Source of the DNA: Thermoflexus sp035573655
Lineage (GTDB): Bacteria; Chloroflexota; Anaerolineae; Thermoflexales; Thermoflexaceae
Direction: 5' to 3'
Length of the DNA stretch: 6,301 bases
Assembly: GCA_035573655.1 (NCBI GenBank)
Contig: DATMAC010000153.1
Location: forward strand, 1 to 6,301
Part shown: positions 1 through 5,269 of the stretch, one piece after another
Layout: every line of letters starts with the position of its first letter
How positions within the stretch are numbered: position 1 is the stretch's first letter
Program-made: the position numbers and the translations under genes
The notes under the pieces: generated by a model
The model's database searches: none
Told to the model about the DNA's origin: nothing
What the model saw: the letters and a program-made list of their open reading frames with translations, nothing else

Positions 1-23
1 TGGGGCCGCCTTCGGCGGCCCCA
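1..23. terminator. GC-rich perfect hairpin at the left edge, possible terminator
   Basis: A 10-bp perfect inverted repeat (TGGGGCCGCC / GGCGGCCCCA) encloses a TTC triloop. Such a stem is strong enough to act as a transcription terminator or an RNA 3'-end stabiliser. On the plus strand it is followed by a C-rich stretch with one short AAAATT, not a T tract, so a classical plus-strand intrinsic terminator is not shown. On the minus strand any T tract would lie outside the window. It is about 175 bases past the stop of the minus-strand tlyA gene, so it could end that transcript, a gene left of the window, or both. Confidence 0.45.
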
Positions 24-197
24 CCCACCCCAAAATTCCCCCCACTGGCCTTCGGCATTTCGAATTCACCGCAAGGGTTTGCAATAGAGCATGTTTGTCT
101 GCTAATTATAGGGGATCTGTGGCGATTCGGCCTGACCTTATTCGGCGCGGAGCTTCCGCAAAGAGCGCAAAGAGATGGAAGGATCTCATCGGACGGA
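24..197. other. Intergenic spacer without a recognisable gene
   Basis: No convincing coding sequence is seen between the edge hairpin and the tlyA stop codon. A frame open on the plus strand from 95 runs into the antisense of tlyA and has a Pro/Arg/Gly-rich composition typical of spurious frames in GC-rich DNA. Small structures present are a 5-bp hairpin GCGGA-GCT-TCCGC (147-159) and two tandem near-identical 9-mers, GCAAAGAGC and GCAAAGAGA (158-175). A TATAAT lies on the minus strand (105-110) without a recognisable -35 element. None can be given a function. Confidence 0.6.
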
Positions 198-995
198 TCA
201 ATCCCGCGAAGGCGGATGGGTCTCCAGCTCAGCGAAGGCTTCTCGGATCATCTCCTCGAGGTCTGCGGATCCTTCTCCTTTTTGAAGCCATAGGAGGAAC
301 TCGATATTGCCGGCCGGCCCGAGCAACGGCGAGGGGATCAGCCCCCGGGGCCACCACCCGTGGTCCACGCTCCACTCCAACAGCGTTCGTAACACCCGTT
401 CGTGCACTGCCCGATCCCGCACGACCCCCCGCTCGACCTCGGAGCGACCGGCCTCGAACTGAGGTTTCACCAGGACGATCGCATGGCCTTCCGGGACCAG
501 CCACCGGTGGGCGTTGGGGAGGATCAACCGGACCGAGATAAAAGACACGTCCATTGTCACCAGATGGACGGGCTCCGGGAGCGAAGCGAGGTAACGGGCG
601 TTCGTCCGCTCCATCACCACCACGCGGGGGTCCTGACGCAATCGCAAATCCAGGAGGCCGTAGCCCACATCGATGGCGTAAACCCGTGCGGCGCCGTGCT
701 GGAGCAAGCAATCGGTGAACCCTCCGGTGGAGGCACCAACATCTGCACAGACAGCCCCCTGGACGGGGATCGGGAAGCGGGCCAAGGCCGCGGCCAGCTT
801 GAGGCCGCCCCGGCTCACATAGCGGAGGGGCTCGGTCACGGTGACCGGCGCGTCCGCTGGAACCAGGGCGCCCGGCTTATCCACCACCCGATCGCCGACT
901 CGCACCCGGCCGGCGCGGATCAACCGCTGGGCCCGCTCCCGGCTCTCCGCGAGCCCGCGTTCCACGAGGAGAAGATCCAGACGAACCCGGGACAT
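198..995 (-). CDS. tlyA: TlyA family rRNA (cytidine-2'-O)-methyltransferase
   Basis: This 265-aa protein is predicted to transfer a methyl group from S-adenosylmethionine to the 2'-O of cytidines in 16S and/or 23S rRNA; in mycobacteria this affects capreomycin sensitivity. Residues 3 to about 60 form an S4 RNA-binding domain (RLDLLLVERGLAESRERAQR). The YVSRGGLKL block (59-67), the SAM-binding DVGASTGGFTDCLL (85-98), MDVSFIS (148-154), KPQFE (177-181) and GNIE (229-232) follow in family order. The K-D-K-E catalytic tetrad appears intact as K66, D149, K177 and E232. The length matches the usual 240-275 aa. The ATG start is preceded on the minus strand by AGGAGG (1008-1013) with a rather long 12-base spacer. 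The gene is divergent from the membrane-protein gene at 1095 and is followed by no minus-strand gene in view. The last 25 residues are an acidic helical tail outside the core fold. Which rRNA site is modified, and whether the protein also acts as a haemolysin as older names suggest, cannot be read from sequence. Confidence 0.95.
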   Translation of the reverse strand: MSRVRLDLLLVERGLAESRERAQRLIRAGRVRVGDRVVDKPGALVPADAPVTVTEPLRYVSRGGLKLAAALARFPIPVQGAVCADVGASTGGFTDCLLQHGAARVYAIDVGYGLLDLRLRQDPRVVVMERTNARYLASLPEPVHLVTMDVSFISVRLILPNAHRWLVPEGHAIVLVKPQFEAGRSEVERGVVRDRAVHERVLRTLLEWSVDHGWWPRGLIPSPLLGPAGNIEFLLWLQKGEGSADLEEMIREAFAELETHPPSRD

Positions 996-1007
996 TAGCG
1001 CTTGGAT

Positions 1008-1013
1008 CCTCCT
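1008..1013 (-). promoter_or_regulatory. Ribosome binding site of tlyA
   Basis: The minus strand reads AGGAGG here, a perfect Shine-Dalgarno core, 12 bases before the ATG at 995. The spacing is longer than the common 5-9 bases, but no other in-frame start lies closer, and the protein start MSRVRLDLLL is the usual TlyA N-terminus. Confidence 0.7.
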
Positions 1014-1060
1014 GATCTCTTGCCGGAAGAGGGGAACTATTCAGCAACCTCACTTTGAAT

Positions 1061-1066
1061 TATGAT
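1061..1066 (+). promoter_or_regulatory. Possible -10 element in the divergent intergenic region
   Basis: TATGAT resembles a sigma-70 -10 box (5 of 6 matches). A 17-base spacer would put the -35 at 1038-1043 (TATTCA, 3 of 6 matches), which is weak. It overlaps the upstream candidate ATG at 1062 and so would be consistent with translation starting at the downstream ATG at 1095. This is a suggestion from local AT-richness only. Confidence 0.25.
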
Positions 1067-1082
1067 AGAAGCAAACGATGCT

Positions 1083-1088
1083 GGGGGT
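1083..1088 (+). promoter_or_regulatory. Start-deciding ribosome binding site for the gene at 1095
   Basis: GGGGGT lies 6 bases before the ATG at 1095, followed by a second G-run directly in front of the start. The alternative in-frame ATG at 1062 has only AT- and C-rich sequence before it, so 1095 is preferred. Confidence 0.5.
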
Positions 1089-1094
1089 CAGGGG

Positions 1095-1754
1095 ATGGAT
1101 TGGGGTGTGCCGGTCTTAATCACTGGGGCCATCCTGGTGGTGGGGTGGTTTGTCCTGGGCATGCAATGGAACGTGTATAAGGGCCAGCGCCTTCTGCGCT
1201 GGATGCGCGATGGGTTGCCGTTGCTCAGCGAGCGGACCACCATGGAATGGGTAGGGACCTCGCTGGTTCGGTTAAGGATGCGCGAGGCGAAAGCGCCTTT
1301 CCGAGAGGTGGAGCTCCTGCTGGTCTTCGAGCCTCGCGACGTGCCTTTCCTCTGGCTGCTCTCCCGATGGCGCGGGCGGCGGGATCTGATGATTTTGCGG
1401 GCGCGGCTGCGCCAACCCCCGGCCTTCGAGGGCGAATGGGGCAATCCATCGATGTGGACGGGGCGGGAGATCCTCCAGCGGATCGTTTGGGGCGAGTGGG
1501 AGGCCATGGATCTGGCCGGGGGACGGTTAGCCTATCGGGGGTCCCTGGCGCCACAGGTGATCACGGAGTGCTTAGGCGAGCTGAGCCGTTGGTACCCCTA
1601 TGTGGCTCGGCTGTCCGTGCGGCGCGCGGAGCCTCATCACCTGCAGATCCACGTGGGATTCCCAAGGGATCAGAAGATCCACGCCCGCGAGGTCTTCCAA
1701 CAGATCCGTCGGATCGCGGAACGGGTCAGTCGAGGTTCAGCGGGCTCCTCATAG
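1095..1754 (+). CDS. Membrane-anchored protein of unknown function
   Basis: I cannot assign a function to this 219-aa protein. It begins with one strongly hydrophobic segment (about residues 4-24, VPVLITGAILVVGWFVLGMQ) lacking a signal-peptidase site, so it is probably an N-terminal membrane anchor. A basic linker (YKGQRLLRWMRDG) follows, then a soluble alpha/beta-looking domain. Visible blocks are MEWVGTSLVRLRM, PFREVELLLVFEPRDVPFLWLL and RGRRDLMILRARLRQPP, which read like conserved core strands. The C-terminal half carries WYPYVARLSVRR and HHLQIHVGF. No catalytic motif is evident. The upstream ATG at 1062 would add 11 residues (MIEANDAGGQG) but has no ribosome binding site; 1095 gives a standard anchor start. 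The gene is divergent from tlyA and 65 bases upstream of the polyprenyl sugar-phosphate transferase gene in the same direction. Co-transcription and a shared role in the cell envelope are possible but unproven. Confidence 0.75.
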   Translation: MDWGVPVLITGAILVVGWFVLGMQWNVYKGQRLLRWMRDGLPLLSERTTMEWVGTSLVRLRMREAKAPFREVELLLVFEPRDVPFLWLLSRWRGRRDLMILRARLRQPPAFEGEWGNPSMWTGREILQRIVWGEWEAMDLAGGRLAYRGSLAPQVITECLGELSRWYPYVARLSVRRAEPHHLQIHVGFPRDQKIHAREVFQQIRRIAERVSRGSAGSS

Positions 1755-1819
1755 CTCTTCTTGGTTCCGAGACCCTCAGGGCGGATCTGTGCGATTTGAG
1801 CGATCGGAATGGAGTGGGA

Positions 1820-2857
1820 ATGAGTTTCGCCCTTGCGGCGTTGCTGGTCTTTCTGACAGCCGCACTGTTGGCGGCGGTGGCGGCCCCTTGGGCGGCGCGC
1901 CTGGGCCATCGCCTGGGGATGGTCGATCGGCCCGGGGGCCGTCGGCGCCATCATGGAGAGATCCCCCGCACGGGAGGTCTGGTCCTCTGGCTGGCGTTCA
2001 CCTCAGCGGTCCTCCTCGCCCAGATCCTCCCGATCCCCCGGTTCGACCCGAAAGAGGTCGTCCGCCTGGCGGGCTTATTGCTGGGGGGGACCCTGAGCCT
2101 GATCCTGGGGTTGGTCGACGATCGCCGGGAGCTTGCCCCTGGACCCCAGTTCGTCGGCCAGGTGTTGATCGCGCTGTTGGCCCTTCCTTTTCTCATTTTC
2201 ATTGAATACGTGAACAATCCCCTGACCGGCCGCCCGTTGTATTTCCCCCCGCCTGTCGTTGTCCTGCTCACGGTCTTCTGGCTGGTGGGGATGATGAACA
2301 CGGTCAACTGGCTGGATGGGGTCGATGGGCTGGCGGGCGGGGTGGTGGCCATTGTGGCGTTGGTCCTCTTCTTGCACGCCGGCTATCGTCTGGATCCCCC
2401 TCAACATAGCGTGGCGTTGTTGCCGGCCGCCCTGATGGGAGCGTGTTTGGGATTCCTTCCCTTCAATTGGACGCCGGCCCGGCTGTTCTTGGGCTCGTCG
2501 GGCGCCCTCTTCCTGGGCTACACCCTGGGGGTTCTGGCGATCATCGGCGGGGCCAAGGTGGCCACGGTCGTGATGGCCATGGCGTTGCCGATCGCGGATG
2601 TGGCTTGGCTGATCGCCTATCGCTGGCGTCGGGGACGGCGGCCGACGCAGGGCGGGCGGGATCACCTGCATTTCCGGTTGTTGGATGCCGGATGGTCCCC
2701 ACAGCGGATCCGGCTGGCCTACTACGGCTTCGCGGCTGGGGCTGGGGGGATCGCCCTGCTCATCCCTTCCGCGCTCTACAAAGCCCTGGCCTTGGCCCTT
2801 CTGGCTGGGTTGCTTCTGTGGGTGTTGCGCCAAGCGCCCCCAGAGAACCCTGCGTAA
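1820..2857 (+). CDS. MraY/WecA-family polyprenyl-phosphate sugar-1-phosphate transferase
   Basis: This 345-aa integral membrane enzyme should transfer a HexNAc-1-phosphate from a UDP-sugar to undecaprenyl or decaprenyl phosphate, the first lipid-linked step of cell-surface glycan synthesis. About 10-11 hydrophobic helices are visible (for example residues 4-24, 53-70, 83-100, 111-130, 145-160, 197-214, 229-267, 300-336). Family motifs appear in order: VDRPGGRRRHHGEIPRTGG (35-53), VDDR (99-102) with the Asp pair, NTVNWLDGVDGLAGG (160-174), GFLPFNW (211-217), FLGSSGALFLG (223-233), and DHLHFRLLDAGWS (281-293). The usual GDSG motif reads GSSG, so an Asp that coordinates Mg2+ in MraY is Ser226, and the HLHH motif reads HLHF. 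The frame is open for 191 codons upstream, but that part overlaps the preceding gene and does not resemble the family. ATG 1820 follows GGAGTGGG (1811-1818) and gives the normal family start. The true sugar (GlcNAc as in WecA/TagO, or another) cannot be told. The sequence looks more WecA/TagO-like than MraY-like because it lacks the MraY HHH motif. Confidence 0.88.
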   Translation: MSFALAALLVFLTAALLAAVAAPWAARLGHRLGMVDRPGGRRRHHGEIPRTGGLVLWLAFTSAVLLAQILPIPRFDPKEVVRLAGLLLGGTLSLILGLVDDRRELAPGPQFVGQVLIALLALPFLIFIEYVNNPLTGRPLYFPPPVVVLLTVFWLVGMMNTVNWLDGVDGLAGGVVAIVALVLFLHAGYRLDPPQHSVALLPAALMGACLGFLPFNWTPARLFLGSSGALFLGYTLGVLAIIGGAKVATVVMAMALPIADVAWLIAYRWRRGRRPTQGGRDHLHFRLLDAGWSPQRIRLAYYGFAAGAGGIALLIPSALYKALALALLAGLLLWVLRQAPPENPA

Positions 2858-2977
2858 CCCCCTTCCCGGAGGAGCGGTTTTCTGATAAATTAAGGTTGAA
2901 GAGAATCGCGATTGGGCGCTCTCTGGGACACGAGAGAGGGATGAGGCTTTCCCGGTTCGATACCAGGGAGGTGGCGG
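2858..2977 (+). promoter_or_regulatory. Intergenic region with a possible promoter for the GTPase cassette
   Basis: This 120-base gap holds an AT-rich patch, TGATAAATT (2883-2891). It reads as an extended -10 (TGn followed by TAAATT, 4 of 6 matches) with a poor -35 at 2863-2868 (TTCCCG). Downstream lies a 6-bp inverted repeat, CTCTCT (2919-2924) with AGAGAG (2933-2938) and an 8-base loop, that could be an operator half-site pair or a leader hairpin. A strong ribosome binding site, AGGGAGGTGG (2965-2974), precedes the next gene. No intrinsic terminator is evident after 2857. The promoter is inference from AT content in an otherwise GC-rich background. Confidence 0.3.
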
Positions 2978-3634
2978 ATGGCGACCACTGGAAGCCTCCG
3001 GGAGATCTCATTAGCCGCGCTGATCGAGGCTAACATCCGATCTCGAGCGTTCGCTCGGCTTCGGCTTCGGCACGGCGAATGGGAGGGAGAGATCTATTTC
3101 GCGGATGGGGAGATGGTTCACGCGGTGTGCGGAGATCTGAAGGGGGAGCCGGCGTTGTGGAGATTGCTGGGATGGACGGATGGCTCCTTTGTCCTCGAGG
3201 ATGAAGTGCGCAGCCCGGAGCGCACCCTCCATCGGCCCTGGAGAGAGTTACTGCTGGAGGGCATGCAGCGAGCGGTATCCTCTCCGAATGCAGCTGGCCC
3301 CTCTTCTCTCTCCCCCTCTGAGTTGGTCTCTCGGCTTCGAGCCATCGACGGCGTCCTCGGGGTGGTGGTAAGCGGCCCCGATGGGGTGGTGATGGCCGCA
3401 GAGGTGCCCGAGGGGAAAGGGGAGGCGGAGGGAGCAATCACAGTCTATTTGGCAGCGGCCGCTGAGGCGATGGCCGACCTCCTACCCCTGGGTCCCTTCG
3501 AACATGCCGTGGTCTCAGAGCCGCAGCGGCGGCTGTTGATCCTCCGTCATCCGCCCTTCATCATCGGCCTGGTTCTTACCCCTCAAGCCTCGCCGGCCTT
3601 GATTCTCTCCGATGCCCTCCGTCGGCTGGCTTGA
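2978..3634 (+). CDS. DUF4388 (PATAN-like) - roadblock/LC7 fusion protein
   Basis: This 218-aa soluble protein has two domains. Residues 4-100 match DUF4388: GSLREISLAALIEANI, RLRLRHGEWEGEIYFADGEMVHAV, GEPALWRLLGWTDGSFVLEDE, and a closing WRELLLEGMQRA helix. This domain occurs in bacterial regulators such as PatA-type proteins and is thought to mediate protein interactions. After a short Ser/Pro linker, residues about 112-216 look like a roadblock/LC7 domain: an amphipathic helix SELVSRLRAIDGV, then VLGVVVSGPDGVVMAAEVPE, a long helix with YLAAAAEAMADLL, and strands AVVSEPQRRLLILRH and FIIGLVLTP. Roadblock proteins such as MglB bind Ras-like GTPases and can stimulate their GTP hydrolysis. The start is supported by AGGGAGGTGG 3 bases before the ATG (core spacing about 7). 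The gene lies three genes upstream of a Rab-like GTPase, which is its likely partner. It has no catalytic motif, signal peptide or membrane segment. The domain calls are confident; the partner is inferred from context. Confidence 0.87.
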   Translation: MATTGSLREISLAALIEANIRSRAFARLRLRHGEWEGEIYFADGEMVHAVCGDLKGEPALWRLLGWTDGSFVLEDEVRSPERTLHRPWRELLLEGMQRAVSSPNAAGPSSLSPSELVSRLRAIDGVLGVVVSGPDGVVMAAEVPEGKGEAEGAITVYLAAAAEAMADLLPLGPFEHAVVSEPQRRLLILRHPPFIIGLVLTPQASPALILSDALRRLA

Positions 3635-3705
3635 TGGTCCAAGCCTTCAAAGGGGGAGAAGGAAATTCGCAGGCGATTTCGCCTCGCACGGGGTGGATGC
3701 CTTCT

Positions 3706-3714
3706 TGGTAATAT
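3706..3714 (+). promoter_or_regulatory. Possible extended -10 promoter upstream of the roadblock-NTase gene
   Basis: TGGTAATAT fits an extended -10 pattern (TGn followed by TAATAT, 4 of 6 matches to TATAAT). No -35 is recognisable 17 bases upstream. A short hairpin, AGGCG-ATTT-CGCCT (3671-3684), lies just before it. A start site near 3721 would leave about 33 bases of leader to the ATG at 3754 and would exclude the ATG at 3718. The 119-base gap after the previous gene makes an internal promoter reasonable, but this is weak evidence. Confidence 0.27.
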
Positions 3715-3741
3715 GCAATGGGAGCCGCTCTGAAAATCAAG

Positions 3742-3746
3742 AGGGG
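3742..3746 (+). promoter_or_regulatory. Start-deciding ribosome binding site for the gene at 3754
   Basis: AGGGG, followed by AAGG, lies 7 bases before the ATG at 3754. The alternative in-frame ATG at 3718 lacks a purine-rich Shine-Dalgarno and would add 12 basic residues before the roadblock domain. Confidence 0.6.
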
Positions 3747-3753
3747 AAGGGCC

Positions 3754-4917
3754 ATGGCGTGGGAGGAGCTGTTACAAGAGATCCATACGGTTCCTGGTGT
3801 GGAGGGCAGCTTCCTGATCGATGACGAGGGAAACCTTCAGGGCAGCACGCTGCCGGAGCGGTACCCACTGGAGGCGCTGACGGCCATCGCCCGTATCGCT
3901 GCACGGACCTTGGGCGCTCTGGAGGCCTCTCGCCGTCGGGTTCAGGAGGTGGATTTGGTGTTCGCCGAAGGGCGGCTGATCCTCCGTCGGATCCCCGGAG
4001 CGATTTTGGGGATCGGCTGCGCCCGCGCTATGAACCGGCCGTTGCTGGATCTGGCTCTGGGCCCTGTGATCCGATCCCTCAGCGCAGGGCTGAAAGAGCG
4101 TCCTCCAGCTCCCCGCAAACCCCGCCCATCTGCCCCTCGGCTCTCCACCGTTGTGCAGGAGCTGGTGAAAGAAGGCCAGGGCCTGGTGGAGGCTGCACGG
4201 GCCCGCGGGCTGACCCTGCGGCTGCTGGGCAGCGCGGGCATCGCTTATCATTCCCCTTCTGTGGCCCGTTACTTGCTGACTCCTTCCAGTCTGGGCCTGG
4301 AATTCGCTGCTGCCTCCCGCGAGGGGAAGGCCCTGGCGGCTTTCCTGGAGGAACAGGGCTATGTGCCCTTCGCCCGTTTCAACGCCTTCTATGGAAGCCG
4401 GCGGCTTCATTTCCATCGGCCGGAGAAGGGGCGGCATGCGGATGTGTTCCTGGACGCCTATGAAATGTACCACCGTATGGAATTCGCATCGGTGTTGACT
4501 CGGGAAGAGGTCACCCTGCCGCCTACGTGGCTCTTGCTCTCTCGTCTTCAGGTGGTCGAGGCGGGTGAGGCGGATCTTGCAGAGATCGCTGTTCTCCTGC
4601 TGGACCATGAGGTGGTTGAAGGGGAGCAGCCGGAAGCTGTGGACCTCCGGGTGATCGCTGGATTGTGCGCCGATGATTGGGGTTGGTATCGGACGACAAC
4701 TATGAACCTGGAGCGGGTGGCTCGGTTGATTGAGAGCTGGGAGCGAGGGGACCGTGAGCTCGTTCGCAGTCGTCTGGAGCGCCTGCGGCAGGCCATCGAG
4801 GCGGCCCCGAAGAGCCTGGGGTGGCAGATGCGGGCCCGCCTGGGCGAGGCGGTGCGTTGGTATCAGATCCCAATCCGGATTGAGGAGGGACCGCGTCCGG
4901 ACATGGCCTTTGGGTGA
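3754..4917 (+). CDS. Roadblock/LC7 - nucleotidyltransferase-like fusion protein
   Basis: This 387-aa soluble protein has two parts. Residues 1-110 form a roadblock/LC7 domain: MAWEELLQEIHTVPGVEGSF, LIDDEGNLQGSTLPE, a long helix TAIARIAARTLGALEASRR, then strands VDLVFAEGRLILRRI and AILGIGCARAMN. A Pro/Arg-rich linker (113-130) follows. Residues 131-380 resemble an uncharacterised nucleotidyltransferase-fold family that I know only as hypothetical proteins: LRLLGSAGIAYHSPS (155-169, an hG[GS]-type motif), FNAFYGSRRLHF (209-220), ADVFLDAYEMYHR (229-241), LLLSRLQVVEAGEADLAEIAVLLLDH (260-285), CADDWGWYRTTTMNLERV (305-322) and APKSLGWQMRARLGE (351-365). The first acidic motif expected as D-h-D reads LGLEF (180-184), so the first Asp is missing, though D230 of the later motif is kept. 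The domain may therefore be non-catalytic. The start at 3754 was chosen by its ribosome binding site. It sits between a second roadblock gene and the small-protein/GTPase pair. The roadblock call is firm; the nucleotidyltransferase call is moderate and rests on pattern memory. Confidence 0.8.
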   Translation: MAWEELLQEIHTVPGVEGSFLIDDEGNLQGSTLPERYPLEALTAIARIAARTLGALEASRRRVQEVDLVFAEGRLILRRIPGAILGIGCARAMNRPLLDLALGPVIRSLSAGLKERPPAPRKPRPSAPRLSTVVQELVKEGQGLVEAARARGLTLRLLGSAGIAYHSPSVARYLLTPSSLGLEFAAASREGKALAAFLEEQGYVPFARFNAFYGSRRLHFHRPEKGRHADVFLDAYEMYHRMEFASVLTREEVTLPPTWLLLSRLQVVEAGEADLAEIAVLLLDHEVVEGEQPEAVDLRVIAGLCADDWGWYRTTTMNLERVARLIESWERGDRELVRSRLERLRQAIEAAPKSLGWQMRARLGEAVRWYQIPIRIEEGPRPDMAFG

Positions 4918-4976
4918 AAAGCTCTCCGGCGCCGTGACGTGGTGGGGAGATTTCTCCATCCGATGGGATGGCTTGG

Positions 4977-4986
4977 GGAGGAGGGG
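4977..4986 (+). promoter_or_regulatory. Start-deciding ribosome binding site for the small gene at 4992
   Basis: GGAGGAGGGG is a very strong Shine-Dalgarno, with its AGGAGG core (4979-4984) 7 bases from the ATG at 4992. An in-frame ATG at 4968 lies upstream of this site and would put it inside the coding region, so 4992 is chosen. Two short adjacent hairpins (GGAGA-TT-TCTCC at 4946-4957, CCATCC-GATG-GGATGG at 4956-4971) share two bases and lie just before it. They cannot both form fully. Confidence 0.7.
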
Positions 4987-4991
4987 ACAGC

Positions 4992-5261
4992 ATGACCGTG
5001 CGGGAGCGGATCCATCATTTAGGGCGAGCGATCGGGGAGATTCTATATGGAATGGCCCTGCATGACATGGTGCGGGCGAACCTGCGCCAGAGAGGCTCCA
5101 TGGAGCATCTCTTCTTGTTGATTACTTTCGGGGATCTGGTGGGCCTGCCCATCATCCCACCATATTACTGCATGCGACTGCTTCCCTTCATCGTGCCCCA
5201 GATCCACTCCTGGCGCCGGCGCTTGCTCCGCGAACGGGATCTCACCGATATGTTGTTCTGA
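4992..5261 (+). CDS. Small conserved-looking protein of unknown function in the GTPase cassette
   Basis: I do not recognise this 89-aa protein. The first 35 residues (MTVRERIHHLGRAIGEILYG, then MALHDMVRANL) look like an amphipathic helical region. The middle, HLFLLITFGDLVGLPIIPPYY (about residues 37-57), is hydrophobic and carries a GDLVGLPIIPPYY block that reads like a conserved turn motif. The C-terminal part, MRLLPFIVPQIHSWRRRLL followed by RERDLTDMLF, is a basic amphipathic helix with an acidic-hydrophobic tail. The hydrophobic stretch contains Asp and several prolines, so a true membrane span is doubtful; peripheral membrane contact or a protein interface is possible. The stop codon is 8 bases before the GTPase ATG, and the GTPase ribosome binding site overlaps the stop, so the two are almost certainly co-translated. 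A role as partner, effector or membrane adaptor of the GTPase is inference from context. Confidence 0.75.
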   Translation: MTVRERIHHLGRAIGEILYGMALHDMVRANLRQRGSMEHLFLLITFGDLVGLPIIPPYYCMRLLPFIVPQIHSWRRRLLRERDLTDMLF

Positions 5262-5269
5262 GGTGGAAG

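Noticed and set aside
79..110. TTGCAA followed by TAATTATA as a plus-strand promoter
   Set aside because: Spacing and -10 match are poor, and transcription would run straight into the antisense of tlyA with no plus-strand gene to serve.
158..175. Tandem 9-mers GCAAAGAGC and GCAAAGAGA
   Set aside because: Only two short copies are present, so this is not evidence for an iteron array or regulatory repeat.
402..998. A 198-codon plus-strand frame opposite tlyA
   Set aside because: The minus-strand frame is a complete TlyA with intact catalytic residues; the plus-strand translation has no motif and biased composition.
1247..1819. Long N-terminal extension of the transferase frame (191 codons upstream of 1820)
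   Set aside because: It overlaps the membrane-anchored protein gene in another frame and has low-complexity Gly/Ala/Arg-rich composition. The family begins at the hydrophobic MSFALAALL segment, which has its own ribosome binding site.
2075..2833. A 252-codon minus-strand frame opposite the transferase gene
   Set aside because: It is Gln/Arg/Pro-rich with no recognisable motif and is fully overlapped by a gene with unmistakable family motifs.
3772..4959. A 395-codon open frame on the minus strand opposite the roadblock-NTase gene
   Set aside because: Its translation is rich in Gln, His, Pro and Arg without any family pattern, and the plus-strand frame has clear domain motifs and a ribosome binding site. 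Long antisense frames are common opposite GC-rich genes.
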